Assembly (NCBI RefSeq): GCF_052115385.1
Contig: NZ_JBFRGP010000002.1
Coordinates: forward strand, 310,001 to 374,000
DNA from: Dyella_D sp052115385
GTDB lineage: Bacteria; Pseudomonadota; Gammaproteobacteria; Xanthomonadales; Rhodanobacteraceae
Length of the DNA stretch: 64,000 nt
Reading direction: 5' to 3'
Numbering within the stretch: position 1 is the stretch's first letter; each line of letters opens with the position of its first letter. A program made the position numbers and the translations under genes. Below the pieces are notes generated by a model. That model had not been told where the DNA came from. It saw only the letters and a program-made list of their open reading frames with translations, and searched no databases. Positions 53,720-62,874 of this stretch are shown here, in pieces.

Positions 53720-56700
53720 ATGTATTCGATGCAGCGCAAGCTCGTCTTGCGACGTTCCGCAATGGCCATTGCCCTGGCATTTGCTTTTGGCGATGCCGCC
53801 TTGGCGCAGTCCAATACCTCCGGCGCGATCTACGGCCAGATCGCCGGCGGCGCCGGCAGTTCGGTGCAGATCGAAAATACCGACAACGGCATGACGCGCA
53901 CGGTGACCGTCGATAACGACGGGCGCTATCGCGCCTCGTCGCTGCCGGTCGGCCACTACAAGGTGAGCCTGCTCAAGGGCGGCCAGGCGGTCGACAGCCG
54001 CGGCGGTATTAACGTCACCATCGCGGGCAACTCGGAGGTGTCGTTTACCGGTGCCAGTCCCAAGACGCTCGAAGGCGTCACCGTGGTGGCATCGGCGCTG
54101 CCGGGCATCGACGTCTCCTCGGTGGATACGCGCACGGTGTTCACCTCCGATCAGCTGGCCAAGATCCCGGTGGCGCGCAACGTGCTCGCCGTCGCCTTGC
54201 TGGCCCCGGGCGTGATTCCCGGCGACAACCGCTTCGCCAATGCGGGCCTGGCCATCGGCGGTTCCGGCATTTCCGAGAATGCGTATTCGATCAACGGCTA
54301 CAACGTCACCAATCCGCTGAACAACGAGACTTTCTTCGAGCTGCCGTTCGGCGCGATCGATCAGCAGCAGATCCTGGAAGGCGGTGCCGGCGCGGAGTTC
54401 GGCCACAGCACCGGCGGTTTCATCAACCTGGTGGGCAAGCGCGGCACCAACGAATGGAAGGGCGGCGTGGCGGCGTTCTGGCGTCCCGATTCGCTGCGCA
54501 GCGATCCGCGCAATTACTACTATCCGGAGCATCCCGATGCCGGTTCGCTCGCCCTCGGGCCGGGCCCGTTCAATCACCGCGACGATAACGGCAACCTGCT
54601 GACCGACGAGGAAGGCATCAACCGGCCCTTCGGCTCCAACGGCAAGCTGCGCCGGTACCGGGGCAAGAACACCTATGGCCAATTCGATTATTCGGCCTGG
54701 ATCGGCGGCCCGCTGATCAAGGACCGCCTGTTCTTCTTCGGCGCTGCGGAGTTCACCAAGACCGACCAGCAGGGTACGCTGTCCACCAGCGATACGGCGT
54801 ATTCCCCGACCGGCACGCTCACGCCGTCCAGTGCGAACAACCCCAATGGCGGTTTCCAGAAGAGCCACGACAAGGCGACCAAGTGGTACGCCAAGCTGGA
54901 CTGGAACATCACCGACAGCAACCTGCTGGAACTGACCGCCCTGCAGGACAATGCGCAGAGCACCCAGCGCAATTACGGCTGGAGCAATGCCACGCTGTCG
55001 CCGCTGAGCCACAACGCCAGCGCCGACGGCCGCCTGAAGAACAATAACGAGCTGTACATGGGCAAGTACACCGGATACATCACGGACGACTTCACGGTCA
55101 CCGCGCTGTACGGCGAAAGCAAGACCTTCCAGCCGAACCTGGCCAATATCCCCGATTATCCGCTGGTGCGCGTGTCGCCCAATGCACCACCTGCGGTACG
55201 CAATCAGTATCACGCCTATCAGCCGCTGGGCGTGGTGCCGTACGACACCACCAACAAGACCAAGGGCTGGCGCCTGGATCTGGAATACCGGCTGGGCGCG
55301 CACGATCTGCGCGGCGGTATCGACCGCCAGACCTTGCGCTCCGCCGCGGGCGAGGCCTATGTCAATTCCGACAAGTACCGCGGCTATTGGCGCTACGGCG
55401 TAGGCAATACCGTCCAGCTGATCACGCACAAGCAGGGCGGCCAGTACAAGCTCGAACAGGACGCGTATTACCTCGAGGATCACTGGCAGGTTTCGGATCG
55501 CTGGCTTGCCTATCTGGGCGTGCGCAACGAGGCGTTCAAGAACTACAACAGCGCCGGCCAGGTGTTCATGAAGCAGAGCAACCAGTGGGCGCCCCGCCTG
55601 GGCGTGAGCTGGGACGTGCACGGCGATGCGAGCCTGAAGATCTACGCCAATGCCGGCCGCTATTACCTGGCGCTGCCCAACGGCGTGGCCATCCGTGGCG
55701 CCGGCGGTTCGCTCAATACCCAGCAGACGTTTACCTATAGCGGGATCGATCCCAAGACCGATCTTCCGCTCAACCTGGTCGCGCAGGGGCCGGCCGTTTC
55801 GCCGAACGGCGAGTTCGGCCAGCCGCGCGACCCCAGCACGGCGCATATCAAGGACCTGCGCTCGCATTACCAGGACGAATTCATCCTGGGTGCCGACCAG
55901 CAATTGACCTCGTCGCTGGTCGTGGGCGCACGCGCCACCTATCGCCAGCTGAAGTCGCAGGTGGACGACACCTCCGATCCGCATCCGGTCTGCGCCTACC
56001 TGGCCAGCCATTACCAGGACTTCAGCAGCGCCAGCGACTGCCTGGGACGGCTGACCTATCCGGGCGTGATCTTCAATCCCGGCCGCGGCGCGGAGTTCGA
56101 CGTCAATGTGGCCAAGCCCGGTGCCACGCCGGTGCTGCGCCACGTGCAGCTGAGCGCGCAGGACTTCGGCATGCCCAAGCCCAAGCGCAAATACCTGGCG
56201 CTGGATCTTTACGCGGAGCATCCGTTCGACGGCACCTGGTATGGCCGCGTCGACTACATCTGGTCGCACAACTGGGGCAATACCGAAGGCCAGATCAAGT
56301 CCGACATCGTGCAGGAAGACGTGGCCGCGTCGCAGGACTGGGATTACCCGCAGTTCATGCGCTATGCCAGCGGCAATCTGCCGAACGACCGTCGCCACGC
56401 CATCCGTGCCTTCGGCTATTGGCAGTTGACGCCGGAGTGGCTGCTCAGCAGCACGGTGACGGCGACCTCGGGACGTCCCAAGAACTGCCTGGGCGCATGG
56501 TTCGCGGGCGCCGACGGCGTCTATACCGATCCGGCCGGCTATATGGGCCGCGACGGCGACAACGGGGCCTATCACGTCTGCTACAACCAGGTGTCGGCAC
56601 GCGGCTCCAAGGGCACGCTGCCGTGGACGTACCGGCTGGACGTGGGCGCGCAGTGGCGCCCGGCATTCGCCGACCACAAGCTGGCATTCGGGCTGGACGT

Positions 56701-56884
56701 GTTCAACGTGTTCAACCAGCAGCGCGCGATCTCGATCAGCGAGACCTCGGTGGGCGGGCAGGTCGGCAGCAATGGCGACGGCAGTTCGCTGGGTGGTTCG
56801 CCGAGCAATATGTACGGCGGCATCCAGGGCTATACCGAGCCGCGCTACGTGCGGATCTCCGCCCAGTACGACTTCTCGCTCTAA
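53720..56884 (+). CDS. Oar-like TonB-dependent outer-membrane receptor
   Basis: A 1054-residue protein with a Sec signal cleaved after ALA 29. A carboxypeptidase-regulatory-like domain follows (SGAIYGQIAGGAGSSVQI ... LPVGHYKVSL, about 33-90). The plug comes next (TRTVFTSDQLAKIPVARN; GGSGISENAYSINGYNVTNP), then a long beta-barrel (YGQFDYSAWIGGPLIKDRLF; FALTV-like strands; final RISAQYDFSL). This is the Oar-type architecture common in Xanthomonadales. The substrate is unknown; Oar proteins are linked to peptide or signal uptake and adhesion. The start at 53720 has GAGGGGAG upstream. The upstream leader suggests regulated expression. Confidence 0.93.
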   Translation: MYSMQRKLVLRRSAMAIALAFAFGDAALAQSNTSGAIYGQIAGGAGSSVQIENTDNGMTRTVTVDNDGRYRASSLPVGHYKVSLLKGGQAVDSRGGINVTIAGNSEVSFTGASPKTLEGVTVVASALPGIDVSSVDTRTVFTSDQLAKIPVARNVLAVALLAPGVIPGDNRFANAGLAIGGSGISENAYSINGYNVTNPLNNETFFELPFGAIDQQQILEGGAGAEFGHSTGGFINLVGKRGTNEWKGGVAAFWRPDSLRSDPRNYYYPEHPDAGSLALGPGPFNHRDDNGNLLTDEEGINRPFGSNGKLRRYRGKNTYGQFDYSAWIGGPLIKDRLFFFGAAEFTKTDQQGTLSTSDTAYSPTGTLTPSSANNPNGGFQKSHDKATKWYAKLDWNITDSNLLELTALQDNAQSTQRNYGWSNATLSPLSHNASADGRLKNNNELYMGKYTGYITDDFTVTALYGESKTFQPNLANIPDYPLVRVSPNAPPAVRNQYHAYQPLGVVPYDTTNKTKGWRLDLEYRLGAHDLRGGIDRQTLRSAAGEAYVNSDKYRGYWRYGVGNTVQLITHKQGGQYKLEQDAYYLEDHWQVSDRWLAYLGVRNEAFKNYNSAGQVFMKQSNQWAPRLGVSWDVHGDASLKIYANAGRYYLALPNGVAIRGAGGSLNTQQTFTYSGIDPKTDLPLNLVAQGPAVSPNGEFGQPRDPSTAHIKDLRSHYQDEFILGADQQLTSSLVVGARATYRQLKSQVDDTSDPHPVCAYLASHYQDFSSASDCLGRLTYPGVIFNPGRGAEFDVNVAKPGATPVLRHVQLSAQDFGMPKPKRKYLALDLYAEHPFDGTWYGRVDYIWSHNWGNTEGQIKSDIVQEDVAASQDWDYPQFMRYASGNLPNDRRHAIRAFGYWQLTPEWLLSSTVTATSGRPKNCLGAWFAGADGVYTDPAGYMGRDGDNGAYHVCYNQVSARGSKGTLPWTYRLDVGAQWRPAFADHKLAFGLDVFNVFNQQRAISISETSVGGQVGSNGDGSSLGGSPSNMYGGIQGYTEPRYVRISAQYDFSL

Positions 56885-56904
56885 GCCACACCTTGCCACC
56901 GCGC

Positions 56905-56938
56905 CGAACGCCATCACCGGAAACGGTGGTGGCGTTCG
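56905..56938. terminator. Bidirectional hairpin after the receptor gene
   Basis: CGAACGCCATCACC (56905-56918) pairs with GGTGGTGGCGTTCG (56925-56938) with one G-U, around GGAAAC. It lies between convergent genes and can end both transcripts; no long T-tract. Confidence 0.65.
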
Positions 56939-56955
56939 GCTATGCCAGCCCTGGA

Positions 56956-57420
56956 TCAATCGGCGTACGACAGCTGCCACTCCGGCACCGGCCTGGCGGC
57001 ATTGCGCGAGAGCAGCACGAACGGGGCGTTGGGTGCTTCCTGGAAATACAACGCCGTCGCCGGTGCGGCCGATGCCTCCGGCACCGGCGCAAGCAACCAT
57101 TCCACTTGAGCCTTCGCCACGCGCAGCGAGGACATGGCTGCCTGGCACAGTCGGAACAGCGGAATATCCAGCGGCGCAATGCGCCAGTACGTCGGCACGT
57201 GGCGCAGCGTCCAGATGGTCCGGCGCGAGGAGGCGGCCATCAGGGTCAACAGGAAGGTTTCGGCGGTGGTGGCGGTGCTCGATACCGGCAGCCGGATCGC
57301 CAGCCGCGGCGCTTCGTCCGGATCGTTTTTCCCGCCTACGACAGCAAAGCGCACCGCATAGGGGTCGGCGCTGGCGCAGTCGGAAATATGGTCAGCGGGT
57401 GGCGTGGCGAGCTGGAACAT
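56956..57420 (-). CDS. Hypothetical protein (154 residues)
   Basis: A soluble 154-residue protein starting MFQLATPPADHISDCAS with a GGAGAT ribosome site 6 nt upstream. It contains ETFLLTLMAASSRRTIWTL and AATALYFQEAPNAPFVLLSR-like stretches. No domain recognised. It is supported by ribosome site, length and placement opposite a hairpin terminator; a long plus-strand frame across the same bases looks like an artefact. Confidence 0.6.
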   Translation of the reverse strand: MFQLATPPADHISDCASADPYAVRFAVVGGKNDPDEAPRLAIRLPVSSTATTAETFLLTLMAASSRRTIWTLRHVPTYWRIAPLDIPLFRLCQAAMSSLRVAKAQVEWLLAPVPEASAAPATALYFQEAPNAPFVLLSRNAARPVPEWQLSYAD

Positions 57421-57737
57421 CGGCGATCTCCGGCGAAGGATTGCATCCTGTCGACGAGGAGGGTCGCGAAATTTGAAATGAAACGCTTAGGGTCGAAATC
57501 GTTGCTGGTTATATACGGCTAGAACTAGGCGAGGCTATCGTCGCCAATCAACTGCTGCGCCATCGTCAATTTTCGCGGATACCTCGCCGCAAACGCAGGC
57601 GCTGATCGAAGAACAACGTGTACATGACCGTCGGCGATTTCGAAGCGGTCAAGAAAACCTTCGCCAGGCTGGACGAACTTCACGCCAAGGGCCAGTGATC
57701 GATCGGCGCCCTCAGCGGGCGCCGATCAGCGCAAGAT
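57421..57737. other. Intergenic region with gene remnant
   Basis: Most of this AT-richer stretch shows nothing. At its right end a plus-strand frame reads NNVYMTVGDFEAVKKTFARL and stops at 57698 (see next entry). Confidence 0.45.
57606..57698 (+). pseudogene. C-terminal remnant of a protein-coding gene
   Basis: About 30 codons (SKNNVYMTVGDFEAVKKT ... ELHAKGQ, then TGA) have a convincing protein-like composition, but an in-frame stop lies just upstream and no start or ribosome site precedes it. It looks like the tail of a deleted gene. Parent family not recognised. Confidence 0.35.
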
Positions 57738-58712
57738 CTACGAACCCACACCCGGGCAAGGCGAACCGCCCGGCTTCAGCGCATGGAATTCCACCGATAA
57801 GCCCAGATCGTCCACCGTCGGCGCCAGCACGGATTCACCCGACAAGCCCCGATACGTCGCCAACTTCTGCTGATAACCACGCTCGACCCAGCGCTGCGCG
57901 CGCCCAAGATCGGTCACGCCATAGCTCACCCCGAGAATGCGCGGACCAGCCGCCATCGCCTGCGCCGCCAAGCCCGCGCCATCCGGCTGCAGCGCCAGCA
58001 GCGCCGTCGGCCCCACTGGCACGCAGAACCCCTTCGCACCCAGCTCAGGCAGCTTCACCGGCACCGCGTGGCCGAAGCCCATCTTTTCCAGTTGCTGCCG
58101 ATCGGCATCGGCGTCGGCCGACACCAGCCAGATCGAGGTGAGTTCGCGCGCTCCATTGGGGTGTTCACGCGTCACCCGATAATCGGCGGTATTGGCGGGA
58201 TCGAACTGATCGGGCGCGTAATCGGCCTTGTAATCGATAAAGAAGGTATTGCTCGACAGCGGCGCCTGGTCGAACGCAAACAGTCGCCAACCCGGCTTCG
58301 CGCTGTCGGGGCCGCTGAAGAACGGCGTCACCGCATACTGCTTCGCCTGCAGCGAGCTGCGGATCGCATCGAGCGCGGAGCTGCGGAAGCCGAAGGCGCG
58401 CGAACCGGGGCCGCCCTTCAACGCCTCCTGGTCCTCCTTCATGCCCGGGTCGAACTTGGGGTCGGGCCGGGTGATGCCGAGAATTTCGATAAAGCTGCTG
58501 TCGGCCAGGCGCACGTAGCGGTTGGCCACGCCTTCGGGATCGCGGCCGGGCCGGACCTGGAAGCCGAGTTTCACCGCCATCACCGAGGTGATCTGATCGA
58601 TGCCGTGGCCCCACAGCAGGATGTGGTCGAGCCGGGTGGGGGCGGGCGCCGGCGCGGCGTGTACGACGCCCAGGGCCAGCAGGCATGCCGAAGCGAACAG
58701 GGTCAGGCGCAT
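57738..58712 (-). CDS. Secreted glyoxalase-like domain protein
   Basis: A 324-residue protein with signal MRLTLFASACLLALGVVHA. It starts its domain at RLDHILLWGHGIDQITSV and contains RYVRLADSSFIEILGI and GVSYGVTDLGRAQRWVERGY, typical of glyoxalase-like (PF13468-type) proteins. The ATG at 58712 has AGGA at the right distance; the ATG at 58724 does not. A periplasmic member of this family is uncommon. It lies on the same strand as the GlxA-type regulator and RidA genes. Confidence 0.8.
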   Translation of the reverse strand: MRLTLFASACLLALGVVHAAPAPAPTRLDHILLWGHGIDQITSVMAVKLGFQVRPGRDPEGVANRYVRLADSSFIEILGITRPDPKFDPGMKEDQEALKGGPGSRAFGFRSSALDAIRSSLQAKQYAVTPFFSGPDSAKPGWRLFAFDQAPLSSNTFFIDYKADYAPDQFDPANTADYRVTREHPNGARELTSIWLVSADADADRQQLEKMGFGHAVPVKLPELGAKGFCVPVGPTALLALQPDGAGLAAQAMAAGPRILGVSYGVTDLGRAQRWVERGYQQKLATYRGLSGESVLAPTVDDLGLSVEFHALKPGGSPCPGVGS

Positions 58713-58834
58713 GCGGTTCCTCATATCGAAGCTCGGGGGCGGAGGCGGGCCGCCTCACGGCGCTCTTTATGGGCGGTCCGGCCGGCACCGGCAAGGACAA
58801 TTTCCGGACAAAAACCGCCAGCGCCGCCAGGCCG

Positions 58835-59770
58835 TCAGGCGCCCGCGCTGCGGCGCAGCGACTGCGGCGACATGCCGAAGCTGCGCACGAAGGCGCGGCG
58901 CATGCGGCTGGAATCGCCGAAGCCGGTCGAGGCGGCGATATGGTCCAGCTGCAGGTGGCTGGTCTCGACCGCGACGCGCGCAGCCTCCAGGCGCAGCCCT
59001 TCGACCACCTTGGCCGGGGTCGCGCCGATCTCCGCGGTGAAGGCGCGGGCGAAATTCCGCGGGCTCATCGCGGCCTGTTCGGCCAGGCGCTCGACGGTCA
59101 TCGGCTCGGCCAGGCGCAGGCGCATCCAGCCGATCAGGTCGCCGAAGCGTCCGGTCTTGCCGCCTTGTTCCACCAGCACGGAATACTGCGATTGCCCGAC
59201 ATGCCGCCGCTGGTGCACCACCAGCTGCTGGGCCGCGCGCCGCGCGATGCCGGGGCCGAGGTCGTCCTCGACCAGGGCCAGCGCCAGGTCGATCCCGGCG
59301 GAAATGCCGGCCGAGGTCCACACCTCGCCGTCCCTGACGAACATGCGGTCGGCATCGAGCCGCACCTGCGGATAAAGCCGCCGGAACCGTTCCGCCGCCG
59401 CCCAGTGGGTGGTGGCGCGCCGCCCGTCGAGCAGGCCGGCCTGCGCCAGGAAGAACGCGCCGGAACACACGCCCGCCACGCGGCGCCAGGCTTCGGCGCC
59501 AAGGCAGGCGACGATGTCGGCATGGCTGGCTTCGACTTGCGCCAGGTTGCCGCCCGACACGATCACCGTATCGAACCGCTTCGCTTCGATCGGCGCGGCC
59601 GCCAGGCTCACCCCCGACGAACTGCGCACCACCCCGCCGCCCGGGGACAGCATGCTGATCGCGTAGCTGTCCGGCCGGAAGCGCTCCGCCATCTCGAACA
59701 CGGCCACCGGGCCGGCCGCGTCCAGCAGTTGGAAGCCCGGGAACACCACGATGGCGATCTCGCGGCGCAT
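58835..59770 (-). CDS. GlxA family transcriptional regulator (DJ-1/PfpI plus AraC HTH)
   Basis: A 311-residue protein. Residues 1-180 form a DJ-1/PfpI-like amidase-type domain (IAIVVFPGFQLLDAAGPVAVF; GVCSGAFFLAQAGLLDGRRATTHW, with the elbow Cys). Residues of about 215-310 form the AraC helix-turn-helix (TVERLAEQAAMSPRNFARAF; LDHIAASTGFGDSSRMRRAF). It lies 4 nt after the RidA gene on the same strand, so the two are an operon. It probably controls this operon or the adjacent glyoxalase-like gene. Confidence 0.92.
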   Translation of the reverse strand: MRREIAIVVFPGFQLLDAAGPVAVFEMAERFRPDSYAISMLSPGGGVVRSSSGVSLAAAPIEAKRFDTVIVSGGNLAQVEASHADIVACLGAEAWRRVAGVCSGAFFLAQAGLLDGRRATTHWAAAERFRRLYPQVRLDADRMFVRDGEVWTSAGISAGIDLALALVEDDLGPGIARRAAQQLVVHQRRHVGQSQYSVLVEQGGKTGRFGDLIGWMRLRLAEPMTVERLAEQAAMSPRNFARAFTAEIGATPAKVVEGLRLEAARVAVETSHLQLDHIAASTGFGDSSRMRRAFVRSFGMSPQSLRRSAGA

Positions 59771-59774
59771 GGTG

Positions 59775-60233
59775 TTACTTCGCCGCCTTGATCGCGACGC
59801 CGGTGATTTCGAAATGCGCGCCCAGCAGGAGCTTGGAGCTGCCGGTGAAGGTGCGCGCCGGAAAGCCGTTCTTGAAATAGGTCCGGTACACCGAGTTGAA
59901 CTGCGGGAACAGGCCCAGGTCGGTGCACAGCACGTCGATCTTGACGATGTCGTCCATGCTCATGCCGGCCGCCTCGACCGTGTGCTTGAGCTCTTCCAGG
60001 GCGAGCCGGGTTTCTGCTTCCGCTGTCGTGGGCACCTTGTTCTGCGCGTCCACGCCGATGTATCCCGACAGGTACAAGGTGTTGCCGACCAGCACGGCAT
60101 CGCTCCACGGCGTGTTGGCCAGCTGTTCCGGCGAGCGGCCGATGACGATGTGCTTGCGGCCATCCTGCGCAAGCGCGGGCAGGGTGGCCAGCAGCAGGAC
60201 GATCGACGCGACAAGCTGGGTGCGAAACTTCAT
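59775..60233 (-). CDS. Exported RidA family protein
   Basis: A 152-residue protein with signal MKFRTQLVASIVLLLATLPALA. The RidA (YjgF/YER057c) fold follows: WSDAVLVGNTLYLSGYIGVD, ALEELKHTVEAAGMSMDDIVKIDVLCTDL in pieces, and FPARTFTGSSKLLLGAHFEI carrying the conserved Arg of the active pocket. Cytoplasmic RidA removes reactive enamines and imines; an exported copy suggests an extracytoplasmic relative. The ATG at 60233 has AAGGAG. It heads the operon with the GlxA-type regulator. Confidence 0.88.
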   Translation of the reverse strand: MKFRTQLVASIVLLLATLPALAQDGRKHIVIGRSPEQLANTPWSDAVLVGNTLYLSGYIGVDAQNKVPTTAEAETRLALEELKHTVEAAGMSMDDIVKIDVLCTDLGLFPQFNSVYRTYFKNGFPARTFTGSSKLLLGAHFEITGVAIKAAK

Positions 60234-60465
60234 CGCTGACTCCTTAGGGATGGGGCAAAGCACACGCATCGCAACGCGGCGTTGGCTGGCGGTCCGTTGG
60301 GGTTCGCTGCACTCACCCCAACCTACAGCGGGCGGGGGCTTGCATTCGATGCTGCCGCATGCGCTTCGCCGCCTTCAAGTACCGATAGGCCTGGAATCCT
60401 GCGCCGGTCTCAATCCGTGAGACAGCGGGGCAGTCGAATGCGGCGGCTTTCCCGGGAGAACATCC

Positions 60466-62874
60466 ATGCGCGCCCCATTGCCGGCCCCCATCGCGGACGA
60501 GGACGACAGCCGCCTGCTGTCACTGAGCGGGGCGGAGCTGGCCGGCCGCCTGGTCCGGCGCTACGGCGACCGCGTCACCGGCCAGTTCTTGGTCGAGGGG
60601 CGGGCAGGGCGCTACGTGGCGTTGCCCGACGAGCTGCCCGCGCCGCTGGCCGCCGCCCTGCGCGCCCGCGGGGTGGCCCAGCTCTATGCGCACCAGGGCC
60701 AGGCCTGGTCGGCCACCGCGCGCGGCGAGCACATCGTGGTGGCCACGCCGACCGCCTCCGGGAAATCGCTGTGCTTTACCTTGCCGGTGGTGAGCGCGGC
60801 GATGCGCGAGGGCAAGAAGGCGCTGTACCTGTTCCCGACCAAGGCCCTGGCCCAGGACCAGGTGGCCGAGCTGCTCGAACTCAACGCGGCCGGCGAGCTG
60901 GGCGTGCGCGCCTTCACCTTCGACGGCGACACCCCGGGCGACGCGCGCCAGGCGGTCCGCCTGCATGGCGACATCGTGGTCAGCAACCCCGACATGCTGC
61001 ACCAGGCGATCCTGCCGCATCACACCAAGTGGGCGCAGTTCTTCGAGAACCTGCGCTATGTGGTGATCGACGAAGTGCACACCTACCGCGGCGTGTTCGG
61101 CTCGCACGTGGCCAATGTGCTGCGGCGCCTGCGCCGGGTCTGCGCGTTCTATGGCGTGACGCCGCAATTCATCCTGTGCTCGGCGACGATCGGCAACCCG
61201 GCCGAGCATGCCGCCGCCCTGATCGAACAGCCGGTGACGCCGATCCTGGACAGCGGCGCGCCCTCCGGCCCCAAGCACGTGCTGTTGTGGAATCCGCCGG
61301 TGGTCAATGCCGATCTCGGCTTGCGTGCGTCGGCGCGCAGCCAGACCAACCGCATTGCGCGCACGGCGATCCGCGCGGGCCTGAAGACGCTGGTCTTTGC
61401 GCAGAGCCGCCTGATGGTCGAAGTGCTGACCAAGTACCTGAAGGACGTGTTCGATCACGACCCGCGCAAGCGGCCGCGCATCCGCGCTTATCGCGGCGGT
61501 TATCTGCCGACCGAGCGCCGCCAGGCCGAGCGCGACATGCGCGCGGGGCAGGTCGACGGCATCGTCAGCACCTCGGCGCTGGAACTCGGCGTGGATATCG
61601 GCGCGCTGGACGTCACCGTGCTCAATGGCTATCCCGGCTCGGTGGCGGCCACCTGGCAGCGCTTCGGCCGCGCCGGCCGCCGCCAGCAGCCCTCGCTGGG
61701 CATCCTGGTCGCCTCGAGCGAGCCGCTGGACCAGTACCTGGTGCGCCATCCGGAATACTTCCGTGACGCCTCGCCGGAGCACGCGCGGATCGCCCAGGAC
61801 CAGCCGCTGATCCTGCTCGACCATATCCGCTGCGCCGCCTTCGAACTGCCGTTCCGTGCTGGCGATGCGTTCGGCGGACAAGGCGTCGAGCCATGGCTGG
61901 AAGTACTCGCCGAAGAGGGCGTGCTGCATCGCGAAGGCGAGCGCTTCGAATGGATCGCCGACAGCTATCCGGCCAATGCGGTGTCGCTGCGTTCGGTGGC
62001 GGAAGGCAACTTCGTGGTGGTGGACCGCAGCGGCGGGCGCCAGACCATCATCGCCGAGGTCGACTACAGCGCGGCGCCGCTCACGCTCTACGAAGGCGCC
62101 ATCCATATGGTGCAGTCGGTGCCGTACCAGGTCGAACGGCTGGACTGGACCGGGCGCAAGGCCTACGTGACGCGTACCGAGGTCGACTACTACACGGACG
62201 CCATCGACTACACCAGGCTCAAGGTATTGGACCGGTTTGATACGTCGCCTTCCGGCCGCGGCGAATGCAACCACGGCGAAGTGCACGTGGTGCGCCGCGT
62301 CGCCGGCTATAAGAAAATCCGCTACTACACCCACGAGAACATCGGTTACGGCAAGGTCAATCTGCCCGACAGCGAGTTGCATACGACCGCGCTCTGGTGG
62401 GCTCTGGCGCAACGCACGCTGGATGACGCGTTCGAGCGGCGCCAGGATGCGCTGGATGGTTTCCTCGCGGCCTCGACTGCGCTCCACACCGTCGCCACGG
62501 TGGCGGTGATGGCCGAGGGGCGCGACCTGCAGAAAGCGGTAGGCAGCGGCGACGGTGCCTGGTTCGCGCTACCGGACGGCTCGGGCCATGCGCGCGTGCA
62601 TACCGGCTGGGGCGAGGAGCCCGAAGATCCGCAGGCGCCGTTCACTCCAACCCTGTATCTGTACGACGCATTCCCCGGCGGTGTCGGCCTGAGCGCGCCG
62701 CTGTTCGACCGGCGCATGGAACTGGTGGAGAAAGCGCGCGGGCTGATTGCGCAGTGCGACTGCCGGCTCGGCTGTCCGGCCTGCGTCGGCCCGGTGCTGG
62801 CCTCCGACGAAACCGCGGCGCGTTCCATGAAGGAGCTGGGCGCGATGGTGCTCGCCTTGCTGGCCGATCTATGA
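60466..62874 (+). CDS. mrfA: MrfA/Hrq1-type DEAD-box helicase with zinc-binding MZB domain
   Basis: An 802-residue SF2 helicase. Motifs: Walker A TPTASGKSLC (about residue 94), DEVH box VVIDEVHTYRG (about 200), motif III CSATIGN, and motif VI WQRFGRAGR (about 399). The C-terminus carries the four-Cys MZB (DUF1998) cluster CDCRLGCPACVGP. This is the layout of Bacillus MrfA (mitomycin repair factor A) and yeast Hrq1, 3'-5' helicases in crosslink repair. The next gene, overlapping by 4 nt, is the MrfB-type exonuclease. The start has a CGGGAGAA ribosome site. Confidence 0.9.
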   Translation: MRAPLPAPIADEDDSRLLSLSGAELAGRLVRRYGDRVTGQFLVEGRAGRYVALPDELPAPLAAALRARGVAQLYAHQGQAWSATARGEHIVVATPTASGKSLCFTLPVVSAAMREGKKALYLFPTKALAQDQVAELLELNAAGELGVRAFTFDGDTPGDARQAVRLHGDIVVSNPDMLHQAILPHHTKWAQFFENLRYVVIDEVHTYRGVFGSHVANVLRRLRRVCAFYGVTPQFILCSATIGNPAEHAAALIEQPVTPILDSGAPSGPKHVLLWNPPVVNADLGLRASARSQTNRIARTAIRAGLKTLVFAQSRLMVEVLTKYLKDVFDHDPRKRPRIRAYRGGYLPTERRQAERDMRAGQVDGIVSTSALELGVDIGALDVTVLNGYPGSVAATWQRFGRAGRRQQPSLGILVASSEPLDQYLVRHPEYFRDASPEHARIAQDQPLILLDHIRCAAFELPFRAGDAFGGQGVEPWLEVLAEEGVLHREGERFEWIADSYPANAVSLRSVAEGNFVVVDRSGGRQTIIAEVDYSAAPLTLYEGAIHMVQSVPYQVERLDWTGRKAYVTRTEVDYYTDAIDYTRLKVLDRFDTSPSGRGECNHGEVHVVRRVAGYKKIRYYTHENIGYGKVNLPDSELHTTALWWALAQRTLDDAFERRQDALDGFLAASTALHTVATVAVMAEGRDLQKAVGSGDGAWFALPDGSGHARVHTGWGEEPEDPQAPFTPTLYLYDAFPGGVGLSAPLFDRRMELVEKARGLIAQCDCRLGCPACVGPVLASDETAARSMKELGAMVLALLADL

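Noticed and set aside
53102..57148. 1348-codon frame on the minus strand
   Set aside because: Antisense to the TonB-dependent receptor; composition is not protein-like.
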